This document shows, one piece after another, positions 50,101-59,100 of a DNA stretch of 64,000 bases. The notes below the pieces were generated by a model. That model was not told the DNA's origin and did not search any database. It was given only the letters and a program-made list of their open reading frames with translations. Source of the stretch: Mytilus californianus. Its lineage: Eukaryota; Mollusca; Bivalvia; Mytilida; Mytilidae. Numbering within the stretch: position 1 is the stretch's first letter; the number at the start of each line of letters is the position of its first letter. The DNA lies in NCBI RefSeq assembly GCF_021869535.1, contig NW_026262712.1, forward strand, positions 45,490,884 through 45,554,883, read 5' to 3'. Both the position numbers and the translations under genes were made by a program.

Positions 50101-53100
50101 TAAATGAACTCTGATTTTTATAGTCATACAACCTTTTTGTACAAATATCATTTATGAACCTACCACACCCATCCTGTCACGAAGTGTTTCCTCTATCCTT
50201 GGTAACTGAAACCATATCAAACTTAACAATACAGTCATCACTACAGTCTCTATAATCTTGAACTTGTTGAATATAAGAGCTTTTGATTGTCTAAATGTTC
50301 TAATGGTCAGCTGTGCGTACTGTGTAATAAATCCAGTCGGCCATTTTGGATCATTAAAATTTGGCTCAACTTGATCAGATTCAGGAATCTCCATTAAACT
50401 TATGTGAACACTGTCTGATTCTGAAAAGAATGATAAAAGTCTGAGATAATATGTTAAGAATTTCTACAGTATATTGCTTTTAGCAAAAACATATTTGTTG
50501 AGAAAAATTCAGCTGTCAATTGTTTCATTTTGTAAGAAAAAAAACTAAATGCAAATATTTAAATATTCTGACTTTTTCATTCAAAAAGGTGATACTAAAT
50601 AATTATAGTTACTATATGTTGATTTTGAAGTACAGCTTAAAAGATTATTGTAAAAAGGTATGGTTTCTTTGCAAGCAAATGAAAATTTCATTAAATAATT
50701 AACTGTGAGCAGTATTTTTTGTTTTACTTATAGTTTAAAACATGTACGTTTTTGCAATCTTTATTACCAATATTATACAGTTCAGGCTTTTTTTACTTAA
50801 ATATCAGTGTACATTCTTCTCTGACTGTCAGAGATAAATAAAGTGTAGACTGAACAATCAGGAAACAGATATCCCTCTGCTATATGTTAATGTTCCTTTA
50901 CAATGTCGGGACATTAGTCAGTGTTAATATTTGTTAAAATGTTAGTTTTATAAATTTTCAATTAAGTGAAAAATATTTGATTGTAAATTCCAAAATATCT
51001 TATATACATGATGTATAACTTGCATAATAAGGCAAACACAATGTTACCAAATGTTATCATAGATACAGGCAAAATAAAATATACAGTTTTACAATATTGA
51101 ACTATTTTTAATTTATAAGCATCATCCATTCATTTTAAGCTGGAAAAAAAATCATACCATAGGATTCACTGTCATTTTTCTGTTTCACTTTTTGATACTT
51201 TTTCTGTTCATCAGTCATATTCCCTGGGACAATTCTAGAAGTTTTCAGTTCTTCTGGCCAGGAATCTGTTTTTCTGGAGAGAGAAAAAAAAAAACAAAAG
51301 AAAATTATAACCCACAAAGTTTGCCATGTTCAGTATAAGCATGAATGCAGAATGTAACAACTGAAATTGACAAAATTAGTTGCCATTAACAACAGATGGC
51401 TGTAAAAACCTGATTATCAACAACGGAATATGAAAAATAAACTTAGATTTAATATTGAACCAAAGTCAGCAAAATGTAGGTCAGTGTGACCTTCTTTTGT
51501 GAGACATCATCAGACTCACTAGAGTAACTACTTAGGTTGGAAACCATCAGAATCACTAGGGTATTTCACCACACCAAATGCCATGCCTGTAGACACTTAC
51601 TATCTGAGAATTGATGTGAGTCTTTAAACTTAATAAAAGGTTAGTGGAAAGTGAATTGTAGATCAGAGTAACATACTTCAGATGGCAGGCTGTTATTTTT
51701 ACATACAAGCATTTTTCATCAAAACATATGATTGTAGGCCACTGTATCTTTAGAACTGAAATATGGCTATAAAAATTCAAACATGTCAATGATGGACATG
51801 ATGTATGAAATGTAATTCATTAGTAACTTCTTACTTGAATGAAACTGCTACATTTCCCTGAATGAATCCTTATATAGGTAGTCATATGTTACAATTACAA
51901 AACACTTTTAAAATATCTGAGAACGGAACTTGTTCATAAAGCATATTTTAATATAAGTCAACTAGAAAACTGATATTTCACCAAGGACCCCACTTGCACA
52001 TTTTTTTGTGAGGCACAGCAATAAATAATTAATTTTCATGCAAGCAAAGCAATTCAAGTTGATGAGGCCAAAGGCAATGGACATAACATTATGCCTGAAA
52101 GAAATCTCAGACCATAAGGTGCAAGCCTAATTTCATTCCACCATGTATTTATTCCAGGTAACTGTTTTTCACTAGAGAATATTGGATGTAAATAGTGTGA
52201 AAGCGTCGATCTTGATATCGTTGTTTTGTTTATATTAGACCAGTTTATTGTTTACATAAATTAATGGGTTAAAATTAGAATAATTTTCAAGGAACCAGTT
52301 TAATTCATCTGAATCAATCTAGCGTTTTATGATATAGTATTTAGAATTAGAAACCACATTATCAGCTAGACAAGATCTTCAAATAGGTCAACATATTAGT
52401 TAATAAAGCATTATTGTGTTATCATGTGTTCAAAATGAGTACTAAAACACTTCATCAATGTATGGATTTAAAACACAAGAGTAATCAATCCCAGTTCAAA
52501 ATTACTAGTGCAATCATTCCTGGTACAAAATCACTAGTGTTACCATTCCTGGTTCAAAATCACTAGTGTATTCATTCCCAGTACAAAAGCACTAGTGTAA
52601 TCATTCCTGGTTCAAAAACACTAGTGTGAACATTCCTTAGATGAAAAATACTAGTTTACTTTGTCCATTTTTTACATAAATCAAGTATGCAAGTTTTAGT
52701 TAATTCAAATACCCCCCAAAAATACCAAGCCCCATTTTTTTTTATATATATCCCTTTCAAAAAACCCTCTTTCAAATCTTATGATGAGTGGTGGATATTT
52801 TACACTGGACCTGCATTAAAAACCTAGTGAATTTTAGTTGGTGGATAAAAAACACTAGGAATTTTCATCCTCCGGATAAAGTACTCTGGCAGAATAAAAC
52901 CACTGTTACAAAGGCACCTACTGTAGAAACATTAATTTTCGTGGGGTTAAAATTTCGTGGTTTTGTCTCTATATAAGATTTCATGGGGATTTAATTTCGT
53001 GGTTTCCAGTAAATGGAAGTGCTATCATATGCATATTTAATTTTCGTGGGGGTTTTAATTTCGTGGATATATTCTTTCCACGAAATAAACGAAATTAAAT

Positions 53101-56100
53101 CCTCCACGAAAATTTCTGCTTTTACAGTATATAACAGATATGCATTATACAGCTTTTCTTCCTCCTTCTAAAATATGAAGCTATATACAAATAGCTAACA
53201 CCACTGCAACCACTGCTGTCAGATAAGCAGCCCTATATGTCTTACGTACATTTTGTGCCATTGAAGGACAACGTGAACTGACAGATAAAATGGATTTAAC
53301 AAATACTATCAATTCATTACGAATAGTATATACCATTCACTAAGTCATGTTTGTAGGCAGTTTTTAACATCAATAAATCAAAACTACTGCCTTCTTCCTC
53401 CAGTGTATCTATAAATGTAGCAGTTTTTACCTTAGCTTGTATGCAGCATTAACAATCTGTTGTCTTGTATTATCATCTTCTTTCAATTTCTCTACTAAAA
53501 TAACAAGAATCTCATAAAATTTTACCATAAATTTGAATTGATATGCAATGCTTTATAAATATTAAGGAATGAAGCATTTCTGGCTATAAACTTTTACATG
53601 CATAGTCTAGGAAAAAGCCAGAAAGGTTACAAATTATAAAGGCCCACCCATCTTTAGTTGCCATTCTGGAAAATTGTTTAATCCAAATCATCCCCCCATA
53701 TCTATTTTTGAGTTGAATGCAATACTTTCTTATGTTCAACTTACAAATGAAATCTGCTGGATTATAATGAGGCTCCATAGGGAATCCTGCATTGCTGAAG
53801 AAATCTATGACTTCTGCTGTCTTCCCAAAATAAGCAACCTGAAAATTAAAAAAAAACAAAAAAAACTGCTGTTTAGGTATCCTTCTATTAATACTTTTAA
53901 AGGAATATTTTTAATGTGAAATGACAACATGATGTCTTGAATAAGTGTATGTTAAGTAGATGGTTTGAGTCTGAAAGATCACTTGATACATAAGTTAGCA
54001 TATGAAGCCGTGAGAAAGTCTGTTTCTACAGATCAGATTTCAGAATACAAACACTAGTCAAGTGATTACAGGTACGTCAGACTGTAAGGCATGTTGGGGA
54101 TCAACAACATGTCATCTGCATGAAATATCATTCTATGGGTAATGTAAACATACCACAGATTTTTCAGGAAAGTTATTATTTAAAGTGCAATCTGCTGACA
54201 TCCTTCGTTAGCTAATCGGTAGATGTCTAGAAAAATATTACTGTACATGATTTTTTTTTAAACTCCGTATTGAAATTGAAACTATCTCAGAAACCCCCTA
54301 TTATATTTTAATTAGTATTAATAGCTTGGTTTTACTTAATAAATACCTTAATGTCAAGGTATTAGTAGTAAATTCAGAAATTATTTGCGAGGTTTTTATT
54401 AATGCGAATAATGCGGCTTCTTGAGTATCGCAATAATAAGAACTTGCATTCTTATATCAAATACATATACAGTATATGCTTTTCCTCAAATCGCAATAAT
54501 TAATCTTGCATTTTTGTTCATTTTTCAAAATTCGCAATAATAAATGCACGCAATAATTTCTGATTTTACGGTATTAGTATATAAACTAAAAATTGCAAGA
54601 TATTGTCATTTGTAAGACTTACTTGAATATATAATACTAACAAACCATATGTTGAAAGACATAGAATTGACTGAAGTTTAATGTTAAACTTGGTCATAAT
54701 TTTATCTTCAGTTAATTTTTGTTTTCCCCTAATGTGAACAGGTAAAATATAACAGGTTATAATTTAATTTGGTGGAAATATTATATATAGCAAATTTTAG
54801 GACAAAAAATAATACTTGTATTTATTAAATGATATGAGCAAATCAGCCCTAATACGGATAAATCAGCATGTGCAATACTGATGACGTTGCCCTGTCGATA
54901 TAAATCAAGAGTTAATATTGCTTTTGGACAGGGCCAATACGGAAAAAAAGCAGTATTGGCCCATGGGCTAATACGGGACGTTCACTTCCGGTTTCAATTT
55001 TCTTACGCCTTATTTAACTTTGGACGTATCGTTATGCATAAAAAACATTTGTATTATATTTTTCTACCTTAAAATCATAAACTAAACAGTTTAAATGATG
55101 TTCAGTGTTTTGTAACGTCTTGAAGTCTTAAAACGGAAATATTTCACAGCCTTTTCAAGTACGACTTTCGATTATTGACACTGTTTCATTTCTGTTGATC
55201 AATCATCAGAACGCAGACGATCCAAGAGTAAGAATAGTTAAACTGTCTGATTTATTCTTCCCAGCTACTTTATATTTGCTAGATAAAATGAATTGTAATA
55301 GCATAATATTAAGTACAAGGACGAGAAATCAGAAATTACATCTGACAATGTTAACAAAAAATCCATGGACGTGAATATGAAAAGACAAGTTCAGATATGA
55401 AATTTTGTATCTTCTTCACGGTAAGTTTCTTAGTTTATTCTAATTAAAAGAATTAAAATCATTTAATAAAAGTGTTATGAACTGGCTGTTTCTGTATTGG
55501 CCCTGTTATAGATTCTCGATCAGCTGTATTGGCCCTAGACTCTTCGAGTCTCTGGTCCAATACAGCTAACCTCGAATCTATAACAGGGCCAATACAGAAA
55601 CAGCCAGTTAATAACACTATAATATCATCAGAAAATGAGAACGCTTTACAACAAAAATATGACCAAATAACAAATAAACCATTGACAATTCTGCTCCTAT
55701 TAGTTCTTTGTTGATCAAATCCCACCAGAAATCCCCCTTCAATAATTTTTGAAAAAAAACATAGTTTTATATGAAAAATACAGCAAAAAATTGTAAGTGA
55801 CAAATACTTATGGCCAATGTAATATCTGCGATTACTCCGGGAAAGTACCACACAAACCTTCGGGACATTAACATATTACGTAACGTTGCTACGGCGATAC
55901 AAATTGTATTTTGTTAGTCATTATTAAAATACCATCTGAATAATCAAGTCTTGCTCCGATCTTTCAGCCATGACCTGAACATTTGAACTATTTATGTTAA
56001 ATTGGACTTTACCTTCTATATATATAGCATGCAGGTGTCAAGGACACAAACAAAATGCAGTTATACATAATGAATATGTTAGTTATTTACCTTCTATTTA

Positions 56101-59100
56101 CAGCGTGCAGGTGTCAAGGACACATACAAAATGCAGTTATACATAATGAATATGTTAGTAATTTACCTTCTATTTACAGCATGCAGGTGTCAAGGACACA
56201 AACAAAATGCAGTTATACATAATGAATATGTTAGTAATTTACCTTCTATTTACAGCATGCAGGTGTCAATGACACACACAAAATGCAGTTATACATAATG
56301 AATATGTTAGTAATTTACCTTCTATTTACAGCATGCAGGTGTCAATGACAAACACAAAATGCAGTTATACATAATGAATATGTTAGTAATTTACCTTCTA
56401 TTTACAGCATGCAGGTGTCAATGACACACACAAAATGCAGTTATACATAATGAATACATATTAGTAATTTACCTTCTATTTACAACATGCAGGTGTCAAG
56501 GACACAAACAAAATGCAGTTATACATAATGAATATGTTAGTAATTTACCTTCTATTTACAGCATGCAGGTGTCAATGACACACACAAAATGCAGTTATAC
56601 ATAATGAATATGTTAGTAATTTACCTTCTATTTACAGCATGCAGGTGTCAATGACACAAACAAAATGCAGTTATACATATACATAATGAATATGTTAGTA
56701 ATTTACCTTCAATTTACAGCATGCAGGTGTCAAGGACACAAACAAAATGCAGTTATACATAATGAATATGTTAGTAATTTACCTTCTATTTACAGAATGC
56801 AGGTGTCAAGGACACAAACAAAATGCAGTTATATATAATGAATATGTTAGTAATTTACCTTCAATTTACAGCATGCAGGTGTCAATGACACAAACAAAAT
56901 GCACTTATACATAATGAATATGTTAGTAATTTACCTTCTATTTACAGCATGCAGGTGTCAAGGACACAAACAAAATGCAGTTATACATAATGAATATAGT
57001 AATTTACCTTCTATTTACAGCATGCAGGTGTCAAGGACACATACAAAACGCAGTTATACATAATGAATATATTAGTAATTTACCTTCTATTTACAGCATG
57101 CAGGTGTCAAGGACACACACAAAATGCAGTTATACATAATGAATATAGTAATTTACCTTCTATTTACAGCATGCAGGTGTCAAGGACACATACAAAAAAC
57201 GCAGTTATACATAATGAATATATTAGTAATTTACCTTCTATTTACAGCATGCAGGTGTCAAGGACACACACAAAATGCAGTTATACATAATGAATATAGT
57301 AATTTACCTTCTATTTACAGCATGCAGGTGTCAAGGACACATACAAAATGCAGTTATACATGAATATGTTAGTACAGGTACAAACTGAAAAATACACAGT
57401 GATGAAGCAAACTAAATATAGGTAAGCATGAAACTGAAAATACACAGTTACACACTACACATAAAACTGAACATAAATTGTTAGAACTAAATACACATGT
57501 GTACACAAACAGAACATAAATTGTTAGAACTAAATACACATGTGTACACAAGCAGAACATAAATTGTTAGAACTAAATACACATGTGTATACATAAAAAG
57601 AACATAAATTGCTAGAAATAAATACACGAGTGTACACAAACAGAACATACATGGCTAAAATTTTTCAAATCCATCCATCTATATATGCAAGAACTACTAA
57701 GTTCTATTCCAGGGAACAATTGAATATTCTGATTGACAAGCAGTCAATATTTTATCATTTTTCGGTAGTTGGGATTAAAATGAACATTCTCAATGACAAA
57801 ATTCCGTAGATCTATACATTTATGCGTGGTAGGTTTACAGGAAAAGTAACTCCAATTTTATTTTTCTAGAATAGCCCTGGTTGAAGTAATTAATTATACT
57901 GTACATCAGGCTATTTTTGTGTCAAGTTTTGTTTATGTTTAAAGCCTTAGATTAAAAAGGTAAATCTTCACTGAGTTTTTTGTTTGTGATTCAATGTTTT
58001 GCACTAAATTGAATATTCATGAAGTAAAACTCCTACAGCATAGATAACAAAAATTAGACCCACACGAAAATTTCCCAATATACAGTAATAAACATTTCAA
58101 AAACTACGGCGAACATCAAAAAAATTTGTTAGTACACTATACAACTATCACAAAAAGTGAATGGGATCCTTATTTGAGCTATAAAATGAAGCATTAATTA
58201 CAAAATCATGCATACTATACATGCTTTGCATTCAAGATCTTGATAGGTTGGATCACAGAATGAAAATTGGAACTCCATTAATAAAAGTACTTTTACATTT
58301 ACAACTGTAAATTCAGAAATGTTTGCTTGCATATCATTTTAATAGCAACTGTTAAACTATAATTTAAATTATTATGATGAAGAAAACGCTGCATACAAAT
58401 TATGCTATTAAAATTTAAAATGGAAGTTTTTCATTTGCAAAACCCATCCAGTTTCAATTTTTGAATTAAAAAAAATCGCAAAAATTTCTGAATTTACAGT
58501 ACATGTATTTTCTAATTGTCATGCAAAACTCTAAATAATAAGTTCATTGAATGATATTTCAATATCAGTAGTTCATAAAGCAATGTATTTTTTCAGATTA
58601 CCTCTCCATCAGATAGCAGTAAAAGATTGTCAAACTGATAGAAAATAAAACTGGATGGCTGGTGTATGGTTGTGACAACAGTTTTATTGTGGTCCTTGGC
58701 ATATGTCTTCAATCCTTGTATCAAACCAAAGGCTGTACTGTAATCCAAACCTGATGTTGGTTCCTAGATATAGAAAATATTTTATTTATCTTGGTTTCAG
58801 ACTAAGAAAAATCTTCAAATATTAAACAGACAGGCTGTAAGGACCCCACTGGAAATAAGTTTCAATAACTTTTGTGGGTCATCCTTAGGTATTCGGCTGC
58901 AGTGCTAATCTAGTCTATATAAATTTCAATCATTACAATCTAGTCTTTTATCAAAATATCATAACAATTTTCAATAATTTAATTTTTCAAATTATAATTT
59001 TCAGTAAACATGTAAATCATTTTAGTGTCTGTAATTATTCTATGTCTAGTGCTATATGTCTATGTCATTTTAATTTATTGTGACTGTCAAATTCATGCCT

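Noticed and set aside
55459..55851. 130-residue minus-strand protein
   Set aside because: It spans the hairpin, where both strands are open by symmetry. No domain and no exon signals.
57063..57363. Plus-strand repeat proteins of 75-79 residues
   Set aside because: They are periodic frames within the 76-bp minisatellite.
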